Shown here: piece by piece, positions 29,266 to 38,149 of the stretch
Layout: the number at the start of each line of letters is the position of its first letter
How positions within the stretch are numbered: the stretch's first letter is position 1
Assembly (NCBI GenBank): GCA_036226585.1
Contig: CP108997.1
Coordinates: 5,270,001-5,334,000 of the forward strand
Direction: 5' to 3'
Length of the DNA: 64,000 bases
Origin: Streptomyces sp. NBC_00708
Lineage (GTDB): Bacteria > Actinomycetota > Actinomycetes > Streptomycetales > Streptomycetaceae
Notes under the pieces: model-generated
The model's input: only the letters and a program-made list of their open reading frames with translations
What the model was told of the DNA's origin: nothing
Databases searched by the model: none
Program-made: the position numbers and the translations under genes

Positions 29266-30375
29266 ATGAGCACCACCCAGAAGGCCGCGGTGGCGGCCGT
29301 CGCCGCCGCGCTCGGCGTCACCGCGCTCGCCGGCTGCGGAAGTTCCGACGACGCGGCGCCCGGTTCCGGATCCGGTTCCACCAAGGGTTCCGGCTCCAAG
29401 ACCGTCACGCTGGTCAGCCACGACTCCTTCAACGCCTCCAAGGACGTCCTGAAGGAGTTCACCCGGGAGACCGGCTACACCGTCAAGGTCCTCAAGAGCG
29501 GTGACGCCGGCGCCGCCCTGAACCAGGAGATCCTGACGAAGGGCTCCCCGCGCGGCGACGTGTTCTTCGGCGTCGACAACACCCTGCTCTCCCGCGCCCT
29601 CGACAACGGCCTCTTCACCCCGTACGAGGCGAAGGGGCTGGACCGGGTCCCGGCCGATGTCCAGCTGGACGCGGACAAGCACCGGGTCACCCCGGTCGAC
29701 ACCGGCGACATCTGCGTCAACTACGACAAGAAGTACTTCGCCGACAAGAAGCTCGCCCCGCCGAAGACCTTCGCCGACCTGGCGAAGCCCGCGTACAGGA
29801 ATCTGCTCGTCACCGAGAACGCCGCGACCTCCTCGCCCGGCCTCGGCTTCCTCCTCGGCACCGTCTCCGCGTACGGCGAGGACGGGTACCAGGACTACTG
29901 GAAGAAGCTGAAGGACAACGGCGTCAAGGTCGTCGACGGCTGGGAGCAGGCGTACAACGAGGAGTTCTCCGGCTCCGCGGGCGGCAAGAAGGCCAAGGCC
30001 GACCGGCCGCTCGTCGTCAGCTACGCCTCCAGCCCGCCCGTCGAGGTGCTGTACGCCGATCCGCAGCCCAAGACGGCCCCGACCGGGGTCGCCACCGGGA
30101 CGTGCTTCCGCCAGATCGAGTTCGCAGGCCTGCTGGACGGGGCGAAGAACGAGGCAGGCGGCAAGGCGCTGCTGGACTTCCTGATCGGGAAGAAGTTCCA
30201 GGAGGACATGCCGCTCACCATGTTCGTCAGCCCGGTCGCGAAGGACGCGAAGGTGCCGGAGCTCTTCACGAAGTTCGGTGCCACCGCCGACAAGCCGGCG
30301 ACCGTCGCCCCGGACACCATCGCCAAGAACCGTGAGCAGTGGGTCCAGTCATGGTCCTCGCTCGTAGTGAAGTAG
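29266..30375 (+). CDS. thiB: Thiamine ABC transporter substrate-binding lipoprotein
   Basis: 369 residues. Lipoprotein signal with lipobox LAGC (Cys24), followed by a Gly/Ser linker. The body is a periplasmic-binding-type solute protein (TVTLVSHDSFNASKDVLKEF and VFFGVDNTLLSRALDNGLF resemble ThiB). The assignment to thiamine rests mainly on the TPP riboswitch 96 bases upstream and on the ThiP/ThiQ-like genes following. Start ATG 29266 with AGGAGG eight bases upstream. The 3' end overlaps the permease gene. Confidence 0.92.
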   Translation: MSTTQKAAVAAVAAALGVTALAGCGSSDDAAPGSGSGSTKGSGSKTVTLVSHDSFNASKDVLKEFTRETGYTVKVLKSGDAGAALNQEILTKGSPRGDVFFGVDNTLLSRALDNGLFTPYEAKGLDRVPADVQLDADKHRVTPVDTGDICVNYDKKYFADKKLAPPKTFADLAKPAYRNLLVTENAATSSPGLGFLLGTVSAYGEDGYQDYWKKLKDNGVKVVDGWEQAYNEEFSGSAGGKKAKADRPLVVSYASSPPVEVLYADPQPKTAPTGVATGTCFRQIEFAGLLDGAKNEAGGKALLDFLIGKKFQEDMPLTMFVSPVAKDAKVPELFTKFGATADKPATVAPDTIAKNREQWVQSWSSLVVK

Positions 30376-32066
30376 CGAAGACCCCCGTACGCGGACCGGG
30401 CGCGCGCGGGAGGTCCGCCCGCGCCCGGTCCCGGCGCGGGAGCGCGGTGCGGCTCGGTCTGATGGCCGTGCCCGTCGCGTTCTTCGCGGTGTTCTTCGCC
30501 TACCCGGTCGCCGCGATCGTCGGCCGGGGGCTCAAGGCGGACGGCGTCTGGCAGTTCGGCCGGTTCGGCGAGGTGCTGGCGCGGCCGGAGATCCGCGAGG
30601 TGCTGTGGTTCACGCTGTGGCAGGCGCTCGCCTCGACGGCGCTGACCCTGCTGATCGCGCTGCCCGGCGCCTATGTCTTCGCCCGGTTCGACTTCCCCGG
30701 CAAGCAGGTGCTGCGCGCCGTCGTCACGGTGCCGTTCGTGCTGCCGACCGTCGTCGTGGGCACCGCCTTCCTCGCGCTGCTCGGCCGCGGCGGGCTGCTG
30801 GACGAGCTGTGGGGCGTACGGCTCGACACCACGGTGTGGGCGATCCTGCTGGCCCACGTGTTCTTCAACTACGCGGTCGTCGTCCGCACCGTCGGCGGGC
30901 TCTGGGCGCAACTCGACCCGCGCCAGGAGGAGGCCGCCCGGGTGCTGGGCGCCGGCAGGTTCGCCGCCTGGCGGCGCGTCACGCTGCCCGCGCTCGCCCC
31001 GGCGGTGGCCGCCGCCGCGCTGATGGTCTTCCTCTTCACCTTCACCTCCTTCGGGGTCGTGCAGATCCTCGGCGGGCCCGGATTCTCCACGCTGGAGGTG
31101 GAGATCTACCGGCAGACCGCGCAGCTGCTCGCCCTGCCCACGGCGGCCGTGCTGACGCTCGTGCAGTTCGCCGCCGTAGGCGCGATCCTCGCCGTGCACG
31201 CCTGGACCGTACGCCGCAGGGAGCGCGCGCTGAAGCTGGTCGACCCGGCGCAGACGGCGCGCAGGCCGAGCGGAGCCGGGCAGTGGACGCTGCTCGCGGG
31301 AGTGCTGCTGAGCGTGCTCCTTCTGATCCTGCTGCCCCTCGCCGTGCTGGTGGAACGCTCGCTCGGCGGTGCCGGGTTCGCCTACTACCGCGCGCTCACC
31401 TCGGCGGACGCCAACAGCGGTACGTTTCTCGTCGCGCCCATCGAGGCGATCGGGAACTCGCTGCGCTACGCCGTCGTCGCGACGCTGATCGCGCTGGTCG
31501 TCGGGGGCCTGGCCGCCGCCGCGCTCACCCGGCGGGCCGGCCGGCTCGTCCGGGGCTTCGACGCGCTGCTGATGCTGCCGCTCGGGGTCTCCGCGGTCAC
31601 CGTCGGCTTCGGGTTCCTGATCACCCTGGACAAGCCGCCGCTGGACCTCCGCACCTCCTGGATCCTGGTGCCGCTGGCCCAGGCGCTGGTCGGGGTGCCC
31701 TTCGTCGTACGGACCATGCTGCCGGTCCTGCGGGCGGTGGACGCGCGGCTGCGCGAGGCGGCGGCGGTGCTCGGGGCCTCGCCGCTGCGGGCCTGGCGCG
31801 AGGTGGACTTCCCGCTGGTACGGCGGGCGCTGCTGGTCGCCGCCGGGTTCGCGTTCGCCGTGTCGCTGGGGGAGTTCGGCGCGACCGTGTTCATCGCGCG
31901 GCCCGACAACCCGACGCTGCCGGTGGCCGTGGCCCGGCTGCTGGGCCGGTCCGGGGAGCTCAACTACGGCCAGGCGATGGCCCTCAGCACCATCCTGATG
32001 CTCGTGTGCGCGGTGTCGCTGCTGCTGCTCGAACGCATCCGCACCGACCGATCCGGGGAGTTCTAG
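30351..32066 (+). CDS. thiP: Thiamine ABC transporter permease (fused two-domain)
   Basis: 571 residues, about twelve membrane segments, two permease domains in one chain as in ThiP. Each carries an EAA-type loop: EEAARVLGAGRFAAWRRVTL in the first half and LREAAAVLGASPLRAWREVD in the second. The ATG at 30351 overlaps thiB by 25 bases; GTG 30339 is an alternative. It stops three bases before the ATPase gene. Confidence 0.92.
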   Translation: MVLARSEVAKTPVRGPGARGRSARARSRRGSAVRLGLMAVPVAFFAVFFAYPVAAIVGRGLKADGVWQFGRFGEVLARPEIREVLWFTLWQALASTALTLLIALPGAYVFARFDFPGKQVLRAVVTVPFVLPTVVVGTAFLALLGRGGLLDELWGVRLDTTVWAILLAHVFFNYAVVVRTVGGLWAQLDPRQEEAARVLGAGRFAAWRRVTLPALAPAVAAAALMVFLFTFTSFGVVQILGGPGFSTLEVEIYRQTAQLLALPTAAVLTLVQFAAVGAILAVHAWTVRRRERALKLVDPAQTARRPSGAGQWTLLAGVLLSVLLLILLPLAVLVERSLGGAGFAYYRALTSADANSGTFLVAPIEAIGNSLRYAVVATLIALVVGGLAAAALTRRAGRLVRGFDALLMLPLGVSAVTVGFGFLITLDKPPLDLRTSWILVPLAQALVGVPFVVRTMLPVLRAVDARLREAAAVLGASPLRAWREVDFPLVRRALLVAAGFAFAVSLGEFGATVFIARPDNPTLPVAVARLLGRSGELNYGQAMALSTILMLVCAVSLLLLERIRTDRSGEF

Positions 32067-32069
32067 AAG

Positions 32070-33095
32070 ATGCTGACGCTCGAATCGGCCACCGTCCGCT
32101 TCGGTGACCGGGCCGCGCTCGACGGGGTGGACCTGGAGGTCGCCGACCACGAGATCGTCTGTGTGCTCGGGCCGAGCGGAAGCGGCAAGTCCACCCTGCT
32201 GCGCCTGGTCGCCGGTCTCCAGGAGGCGGACGGCGGCCGGGTCCTGCTCGACGGCACCGACCAGGACGGCGTCCCGGTGCACCGGCGCGGCCTCGGCCTG
32301 ATGTTCCAGGACCACCAGCTCTTCCCGCACCGGGACGTCGGCGCCAACGTCGCCTTCGGCCTGCGGATGCACGGGGCCGGCCGGGGCGAACAGGACCGCC
32401 GGGTCGCCGAACTCCTCGACCTCGTGGGCCTTCCCGGCGCCGAACGCCGCGCCGTCGCCGCGCTCTCCGGCGGCGAGCAGCAGCGTGTCGCTCTCGCCCG
32501 CGCCCTCGCGCCCCGGCCTCGCCTGCTGATGCTGGACGAGCCCCTGGGCCAGCTGGACCGCAGCCTGCGCGAACGGCTCGTCGTCGAACTGCGTGCCCTC
32601 TTCGGCCGGCTGGGTACCACCGTGCTCGCCGTCACCCACGACCAGGGCGAGGCGTTCGCGCTGGCCGACCGGGTCGTCGTGATGCGCGAGGGGCGCGTCG
32701 CCCAGGTGGGCACCCCGCTGGAGGTGTGGCAGCGGCCCGCCTCCGCCTTCGTGGCCCGTTTCCTGGGCTTCGACAACGTGGTGGAGGCGGTCGTCGAAGG
32801 GGAGGCGGCGGACACGGAGTGGGGCGAGGTGCCGGTGCCGGCCGGGTCGCCGCAGGGGGCGTGCGATCTGCTGGTGCGGCCGGCCGGGGTCCGGATCGGC
32901 GGGCCCGGGAAGGGGCTGCGCTGCGTCGTCGGCGCGCGCACGTTCCGGGGCAGCCATGTCGCCGTGACCCTGCACCCCGAGCGCGGCCCGGTGCTGGACG
33001 CCGAGTGCTCGCTGCGCGGGACGCCGGAGGAGGGTGAACGGGTCGGCGTCACCTTCGACGCCTCGGAGAGCGTGGTGCTGCCGGCCCTGTTCTGA
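32070..33095 (+). CDS. thiQ: Thiamine ABC transporter ATP-binding protein
   Basis: 341 residues. Walker A GPSGSGKST, Q-loop LGLMFQDHQLFPHRDV, signature LSGGEQQRVALARAL, Walker B LLMLDEPLG and H-loop TVLAVTHDQGEA are all intact; a TOBE-like C-terminal domain follows. It energises the ThiP permease. GGGGAG precedes the start inside the end of thiP. Convergent with the LOG-like gene, 14 bases apart with no hairpin between. Confidence 0.92.
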   Translation: MLTLESATVRFGDRAALDGVDLEVADHEIVCVLGPSGSGKSTLLRLVAGLQEADGGRVLLDGTDQDGVPVHRRGLGLMFQDHQLFPHRDVGANVAFGLRMHGAGRGEQDRRVAELLDLVGLPGAERRAVAALSGGEQQRVALARALAPRPRLLMLDEPLGQLDRSLRERLVVELRALFGRLGTTVLAVTHDQGEAFALADRVVVMREGRVAQVGTPLEVWQRPASAFVARFLGFDNVVEAVVEGEAADTEWGEVPVPAGSPQGACDLLVRPAGVRIGGPGKGLRCVVGARTFRGSHVAVTLHPERGPVLDAECSLRGTPEEGERVGVTFDASESVVLPALF

Positions 33096-33109
33096 CGGGG
33101 CCGTCGCGT

Positions 33110-34240
33110 TTACGCCCCCGAGAGGCGGGCAAGGGCGTCGGCTGCTTCCTCGACCGTGTCGACCAGGGCGATGCGGGACTCCATCTTCCGGCCGGCGTCC
33201 AGGGTTTGCAGGAGCGGCCAGGCGGGAAGCTCGCGCGTCCAGTGGTCGTGGCCGACCAGCACCATCGGGACGGGCTCGCCGCGTGACTCGTAGTAGTTCG
33301 GGGTGGTGCTGTCGAAGATCTCCTGGACGGTGCCGGCCGCGCCGGGGAGGAATATCACGCCCGCGTTCGACCGCGCCAGCAGTCCGTCCTCGCGCAGCGC
33401 GTTGGTGAAGTACTTGGCGATGGAGCCGGCGAACGGGTTCGGCGGCTCGTGGCCGTAGAACCAGGTGGGGATCGCCACGGACGGGCCCCCGTCCGGCCAG
33501 CGCTCCCGTACCGCGAAGGCGGCCCGCGCCCAGTCGGTGACCGACGGGGTGAACGAAGGGACCTCGCCCAGCATCGCGCAGGCCTTGTCCAGCATGGCGT
33601 CCGGATGGGGTGCCGCGTACGCCCCCAGGTTGGCCGCCTCCATCGCACCCGGGCCGCCCCCGGTGGCCACCGTGAGACCGGTGCGGGCCAGGGTCCTGCC
33701 GAGGCGGGCCGCCGCCGTGTAGGCCGCGCTGCCCCGGGCCGTCGCGTGACCGCCCATCACCCCGACCACCCGGGCCCCGGCGAGCACCTCCTCCAGCGCG
33801 TCGGAGATCGCGTCGTCGTGGAGCGCCCGCAGCATCGAGGCGAACGCGTCGCCGTCCGCGCGCGTCCGCTGGAGCCAGTCGTGGGCGAGGGCGTCGGGCG
33901 TGGCCTCGTAACCGTCCCGCGCGAGCCCGTCGTAGAGCGCGTCGGGGGAGTAGAGCAGGCCCCGGTACGGGTCGAAGGGCAGGCCGGGGACGGGCGGGAA
34001 GACGAAGGCCCCGTCGGCCCGGACCTTCTTCTCGGGGCCGGACTCCATCGGGCAGCCGAGGAACACGGCTCCGGAGGTGTCGGTGGCCAGGAGGGCCGCA
34101 CCCCGGTCCGTCAGGTCCACGGACTGCACACGGCGTCCGGCCAGCGAACCGGCGGCGACCGCCGCGTCGAACTCGGCGAGCGACTCGATCTCGTCGCCGG
34201 TGGTGTTCTTGTTCTCGTCCGGGCTCCGCACGGGGCTCAT
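33110..34240 (-). CDS. LOG-family (lysine-decarboxylase-like fold) protein
   Basis: 376 residues. The C-terminal two thirds shows a LOG/TIGR00730-type nucleotide-binding fold: VVGVMGGHATARGSAAYTAA, then GLTVATGGGPGAMEAANLGA, and GVIFLPGAAGTVQEIFDS, which is the counterpart of PGGxGTxxE. LOG proteins hydrolyse nucleoside 5'-monophosphates such as cytokinin ribotides. The N-terminal 150 residues are not part of the family core and I do not recognise them. It is longer than standard LOG enzymes (about 200 residues), so a distinct substrate is possible. Confidence 0.75.
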   Translation of the reverse strand: MSPVRSPDENKNTTGDEIESLAEFDAAVAAGSLAGRRVQSVDLTDRGAALLATDTSGAVFLGCPMESGPEKKVRADGAFVFPPVPGLPFDPYRGLLYSPDALYDGLARDGYEATPDALAHDWLQRTRADGDAFASMLRALHDDAISDALEEVLAGARVVGVMGGHATARGSAAYTAAARLGRTLARTGLTVATGGGPGAMEAANLGAYAAPHPDAMLDKACAMLGEVPSFTPSVTDWARAAFAVRERWPDGGPSVAIPTWFYGHEPPNPFAGSIAKYFTNALREDGLLARSNAGVIFLPGAAGTVQEIFDSTTPNYYESRGEPVPMVLVGHDHWTRELPAWPLLQTLDAGRKMESRIALVDTVEEAADALARLSGA

Positions 34241-34323
34241 GCTACGAAACGCTCATCGCGGGAAACGCACGGGACCGGCCGGGCAGGATGCCGGGCCGGT
34301 CCGTTCGATGCGTGCGGTGCCAC

Positions 34324-35508
34324 TCAGGGCGTCAGCGGCAGCGCGGCCAGTTCCGCGATCGCCCAGGTGAGCGGGGCGAAGAGCACCAGGAGCGCCGCCG
34401 CGCGCAACGCGGTCGCCGCGCGCAGCGCCGAGGCCGGGGCGCCGAGCCGCAGCAGCGCCCTGGCCGTCTCGGTGCGGGCCTGCCTGGCCTCCAGGGCCGA
34501 GGTCAGCAGCGTCGCCGTGGTGCAGCCGATGACGAGTACCGCACCCAGCGCCGTGAGCGGGCCGAAGGGGCGCGGCCCGGTCCCGTAGAGCGCGAAGGCG
34601 GCGATGACCGCCGAGAGGACCGCGCAGACGATGCCGAGCGGGCGGCCGATCCGTCGCGCCTCGTCCATCAGGACCCGGCCGGCCAGCAGGCGCACGGCTC
34701 CGGGGCGCACCGTCTGGAGCAGCCGGCCGCACAGGTAGGTCAGGCCGGGGCCCGCCGTGGCCAGGCCGATCGCCGTCAGCGTCCATCCGACGAGGACCCA
34801 GGCCGGAGTGGAGTCCAGCTTGCCGGGAAGCGGGAAGGGACTGCCGGGCGCGCCCCGGCTCGCGTACGCCTCGACGGCGAGACCGGCGGCCGTCAGGGCC
34901 ACGCCCCAGGGGAGCCCGGAGGGTGGTGCGGCGGGGGCGGGGATCTCCTCCGCGGGCACCAGCTCGCCGGTGTCGTCCGCCTCGCGCGCCGCCCGGACGG
35001 GAGTCCTGCGCAGCGCCAGCGCACTGGCCGTCGCGGCCGCCACCGGCACCAGAGCCAGCAGCAGCAGGACGGCGGCGACCGGCAGGGAGGCGTCCGCGCC
35101 GAGCAGATCGGCGGCGGCACCGTCGAACGGCAGCCCGGACAGGTCGCCGCGCAGGTGCAGGAAGAAGAGCAGCGCCACGGCGGAGCCGAGGGTGCAGGAG
35201 ACAGCGGTGGAGACCGCGGCGAGCACGCTGAGCCGCACCGGGCCGAGGCCCACGGCGGACAGCCCGGACCGCGGCCGGGTACTCGGGTCCGTACGGGCCA
35301 CCGCGACGGCGAACTGCACGGTGGCGGCCAGCGGGACGAAGCACCACAGCAGCCGCAGCACCGAACCGGCCGAGTGGGCGGGGTGCCCGGCCGCGTAGCC
35401 GAGGGTGCACAGGAGAAGGAATCCGACCCCGGCGGAGGCGGCCGCGACCAGCAGCCGCCGCAGCAGGACCAGGGGATGGGAGCCGCGGGCTAGACGGAGA
35501 GCGAGCAC
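34324..35508 (-). CDS. ABC transporter permease (FtsX-like export type), function unknown
   Basis: 394 residues, about ten hydrophobic segments, with an Ala/Pro-rich cytosolic loop in the middle. There is no solute-binding partner nearby, and the pair with the ATPase looks like an exporter. GTG start at 35508 has GGAGGG nine bases upstream and overlaps the ATPase gene by 19 bases. No hallmark motif fixes the substrate. Confidence 0.75.
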   Translation of the reverse strand: MLALRLARGSHPLVLLRRLLVAAASAGVGFLLLCTLGYAAGHPAHSAGSVLRLLWCFVPLAATVQFAVAVARTDPSTRPRSGLSAVGLGPVRLSVLAAVSTAVSCTLGSAVALLFFLHLRGDLSGLPFDGAAADLLGADASLPVAAVLLLLALVPVAAATASALALRRTPVRAAREADDTGELVPAEEIPAPAAPPSGLPWGVALTAAGLAVEAYASRGAPGSPFPLPGKLDSTPAWVLVGWTLTAIGLATAGPGLTYLCGRLLQTVRPGAVRLLAGRVLMDEARRIGRPLGIVCAVLSAVIAAFALYGTGPRPFGPLTALGAVLVIGCTTATLLTSALEARQARTETARALLRLGAPASALRAATALRAAALLVLFAPLTWAIAELAALPLTP

Positions 35509-36227
35509 GCCGCGCGGCCCTCCGGATCGGCTTCGGCGGGCAGGGCGACCGTGGAGACGCGGCGCCCGTCGAGCAGCGGCACCACGCGGTCGGCGAGCCC
35601 CGCGATCTCGGCGTCGTGCGTGGCGAGCACCACCGTGATCCCGTGCGAGCGGGCGGCGCTGGTCAGCGTCCGCAGGACATGGGTCCGGTCGATGCGGTGC
35701 AGCGTCGCGGTCGGCTCGTCGGCGAAGATCACCGAGGGGCCCGCGGCCAGCGCGCGGGCCACGGCGATCCGCTGGCGCTGGCTCTGCTGGAGGGTGTGCG
35801 GGCGCTCCTTGGCGCACATGCCGATGTCGAGGCGCTCCAGCCACTCCATGGCGGCCTTCTTGGCCTCCCGGTGCGAGGCGCCGCGCAGCAGGAGCGGGAG
35901 GGCGGTGTTCTCCCAGGTGTTCAGCTCCGGGACGAGCTGCGGTTCGGGGGCGATCCAGCCGAACTTGTCGCGGCGCAGCCGTTCGCGCAGCCTCGGCCCC
36001 ATCGTGTGCACGGGAACGCTGTTGAACCAGACCTCGCCCTGCTCGGGCACGAGCTGACCGGAGAGGCAGTGCAGCAGCGTCGTCTTGCCGCTGCCGCGCG
36101 GACCGGTCACCGCGAGGATCTCGCCGTCGCGGATGCCCAGGGAGACCCCGCCGAGCGCGGGTGAGCCGTTCTGGGAGTGCTGCAGGGAACGTGCCCAGAT
36201 CACATCGTTGTCCGGCGGGGCCACCAT
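35490..36227 (-). CDS. ABC transporter ATP-binding protein with degenerate signature motif
   Basis: 245 residues. Walker A is TGPRGSGKTTLLH, Walker B reads SVIFADEPTATL and the H-loop is TVVLATHDAEIAG, all fine, but the signature is LQQSQRQRIAVARAL where LSGGQ is expected. The rest resembles LolD/MacB-type ATPases. The start ATG 36227 is chosen over GTG 36236 because GAGGTG lies six bases before it. The stop overlaps the permease start, so the two form an operon. Confidence 0.82.
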   Translation of the reverse strand: MVAPPDNDVIWARSLQHSQNGSPALGGVSLGIRDGEILAVTGPRGSGKTTLLHCLSGQLVPEQGEVWFNSVPVHTMGPRLRERLRRDKFGWIAPEPQLVPELNTWENTALPLLLRGASHREAKKAAMEWLERLDIGMCAKERPHTLQQSQRQRIAVARALAAGPSVIFADEPTATLHRIDRTHVLRTLTSAARSHGITVVLATHDAEIAGLADRVVPLLDGRRVSTVALPAEADPEGRAACSLSV

Positions 36228-36574
36228 GGCGTACACCTCGGTTCAGATCAGATATCCCGTCCCCCGTACGGGGGAACGAAGAGGGGGCCGATCGGTCACT
36301 CGGCACCGTAAGGATTCGGATCGCGGTGAGCGGACAGCACGCGGCCCGGACCCGTCTCTTCCCACTCGATCGGGCGCATTCCGGCTGAGCCGGGCGTATG
36401 AGATGACCAATGGGGAAGCGCGACCGGTCGGTCAAAGGCAGGTCAAGGCGGCATGGGTCGACCGGGCGCTCGAATGATCGCCAACCAGTTCGTTTGTGGC
36501 CTCGCTCGTCGCCGCACGGGGGCGTCCGACTACGCTGGTCGTCTCACCCATTGGACTCACAAGGAGGGGTGGCC
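36228..36574. promoter_or_regulatory. Divergent region between ABC operon and aldehyde dehydrogenase
   Basis: 347 bases. It contains a 16-base palindrome (36260-36275) near the ABC operon and a TACGCT (36531-36536) that could be a -10 box for the dehydrogenase, whose ribosome binding site AAGGAGG is at 36561-36567. Confidence 0.45.
36260..36275. repeat. 16-base perfect palindrome
   Basis: TCCCCCGTACGGGGGA reads the same on both strands. It lies 33 bases upstream of the ABC ATPase start and is a candidate operator. Confidence 0.5.
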
Positions 36575-38014
36575 GTGACCGCCGAGGTACGCCGTCTGCG
36601 CAACTACATCAACGGGGAGTTCCGGGACGCCGCCGACGGGCGGACGATCGACGTGGTCAACCCGGTGACCGAGGAGGTCTACGCGACCTCCCCGCTCTCC
36701 GGCCCCGCCGACGTCGACGCCGCGATGGCCGCAGCGGCGGCCGCGTTCCCCGCCTGGCGCGACACCACACCGGCCGAGCGCCAGCGCGCCCTGCTCAAGA
36801 TCGCGGACGCCTTCGAGGAGCGCGCCGAGGACCTCATCGCCGCCGAGTCCGAGAACACCGGCAAGCCGATCGGTCTGACCCGCACCGAAGAGATCCCGCC
36901 CATGGTGGACCAGATCCGCTTCTTCGCGGGCGCCGCGCGGCTGCTGGAGGGGCGCTCGGCCGGCGAGTACATGGAAGGCCTGACCTCCATCGTGCGGCGC
37001 GAGCCGGTCGGCGTCTGCGCGCAGGTCGCGCCGTGGAACTACCCGATGATGATGGCCGTCTGGAAGTTCGCCCCGGCGCTCGCCGCGGGCAACACCGTCG
37101 TCATCAAGCCGTCCGACACCACGCCGGCGTCCACCGTGCTGATCGCGGAGATCATCGGGCAGCTCCTGCCCAAGGGCGTCTTCAACGTCATCTGCGGCGA
37201 CCGTGACACCGGCCGTGCGATGGTCGAGCACCGGACCCCGGCGATGGCCTCCATCACCGGCTCGGTGCGGGCCGGCATGCAGGTCGCCGAGTCGGCCGCC
37301 AAGGACGTCAAGCGGGTCCACCTGGAGCTCGGCGGCAAGGCGCCCGTCGTCGTCTTCGAGGACACCGACCTCGCGAAGGCCGTCGAGGACATCTCGGTCG
37401 CGGGCTACTTCAACGCCGGCCAGGACTGCACGGCGGCCACCCGCGTGCTCGTCCACGAGTCCATCCACGACGAGTTCGTCACCGCGCTCGCCAAGGCCGC
37501 CGCCGACACGAAGACCGGGCAGCCGGACGACGAGGACGTGCTCTACGGCCCGCTCAACAACGCCAACCAGCTGGCCCAGGTCAGCGGCTTCATCGAGCGC
37601 CTTCCCGCCCACGCCCGGGTCGAGGCGGGCGGCCACCGGGTCGGTGACCAGGGCTACTTCTACGCCCCGACCGTCGTCTCCGGGCTCAAGCAGGACGACG
37701 AGATCATCCAGAACGAGGTCTTCGGCCCGGTCATCACCGTCCAGTCGTTCCGGGACGAAGCCCAGGCGGTGGAGTGGGCGAACGGCGTCGACTACGCCCT
37801 GGCCTCCTCGGTGTGGACCAAGGACCACGCGCGCGCCATGCGGATGTCGAAGAACCTCGACTTCGGGTGCGTCTGGATCAACACCCACATCCCGCTCGTC
37901 GCCGAGATGCCGCACGGCGGTTTCAAGAAGTCCGGCTACGGCAAGGACCTCTCGGCCTACGGCTTCGAGGACTACACCCGCATCAAGCACGTCATGACCT
38001 CCATCGAGGGCTGA
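36575..38014 (+). CDS. Aldehyde dehydrogenase (probable gamma-aminobutyraldehyde dehydrogenase)
   Basis: 479 residues of the NAD(P)-dependent aldehyde dehydrogenase superfamily. Glu251 in LELGGKAPVVVF and catalytic Cys285 in NAGQDCTAATR are in place, with the cofactor-binding QVAPWNYPMMMAVWKF and ITGSVRAGMQVAESAA. The general sequence is closest, by eye, to PatD-type gamma-aminobutyraldehyde dehydrogenases, which oxidise putrescine-derived aldehyde to GABA; this would link it to the GabT gene 11 kb downstream. GTG 36575 is preferred over 36569 because of the AAGGAGG at 36561-36567. Confidence 0.88.
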   Translation: MTAEVRRLRNYINGEFRDAADGRTIDVVNPVTEEVYATSPLSGPADVDAAMAAAAAAFPAWRDTTPAERQRALLKIADAFEERAEDLIAAESENTGKPIGLTRTEEIPPMVDQIRFFAGAARLLEGRSAGEYMEGLTSIVRREPVGVCAQVAPWNYPMMMAVWKFAPALAAGNTVVIKPSDTTPASTVLIAEIIGQLLPKGVFNVICGDRDTGRAMVEHRTPAMASITGSVRAGMQVAESAAKDVKRVHLELGGKAPVVVFEDTDLAKAVEDISVAGYFNAGQDCTAATRVLVHESIHDEFVTALAKAAADTKTGQPDDEDVLYGPLNNANQLAQVSGFIERLPAHARVEAGGHRVGDQGYFYAPTVVSGLKQDDEIIQNEVFGPVITVQSFRDEAQAVEWANGVDYALASSVWTKDHARAMRMSKNLDFGCVWINTHIPLVAEMPHGGFKKSGYGKDLSAYGFEDYTRIKHVMTSIEG

Positions 38015-38026
38015 GCCACCACCTCC

Positions 38027-38064
38027 GTGGCCCTGTGCGAACCGGCCGGTCCGCACAGGGCCAC
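38027..38064 (+). terminator. Hairpin terminator after the aldehyde dehydrogenase gene
   Basis: GTGGCCCTGTGCG (38027-38039) pairs perfectly with CGCACAGGGCCAC (38052-38064), with ACCGGCCGGT in the loop able to pair further. It starts 13 bases after the stop codon. Confidence 0.9.
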
Positions 38065-38101
38065 GGGCGTTCCGCCCAGCGCCACGGGCGTTCCGCCCAG
38101 C
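38060..38101 (+). repeat. Two perfect tandem copies of a 21-base unit
   Basis: GCCACGGGCGTTCCGCCCAGC occurs at 38060-38080 and 38081-38101, followed by the beginning of a third. Each unit contains GGGCG/CGCCC and can form a small hairpin. It overlaps the end of the terminator stem. Confidence 0.8.
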
Positions 38102-38149
38102 GCCGGGGGCGGCGTAAAGAGCCGGTAAATGCGGGCGTACGCTGCGGAC

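Noticed and set aside
30021..32975. 984-residue minus-strand frame opposite thiBPQ
   Set aside because: Low-complexity composition (Gly, Arg, Gln, Pro) and antisense to three well-supported genes.
29033..33095. Other transporter type (iron or sulfate ABC) for the 29-33 kb operon
   Set aside because: The upstream TPP riboswitch and fused two-domain permease fit thiamine better.
33096..33109. Terminator between thiQ and the LOG-like gene
   Set aside because: Only 14 bases separate the stops and no inverted repeat is present.
38060..38101. CRISPR-like repeat
   Set aside because: Only two directly adjoining 21-base units without spacers, and no cas genes.
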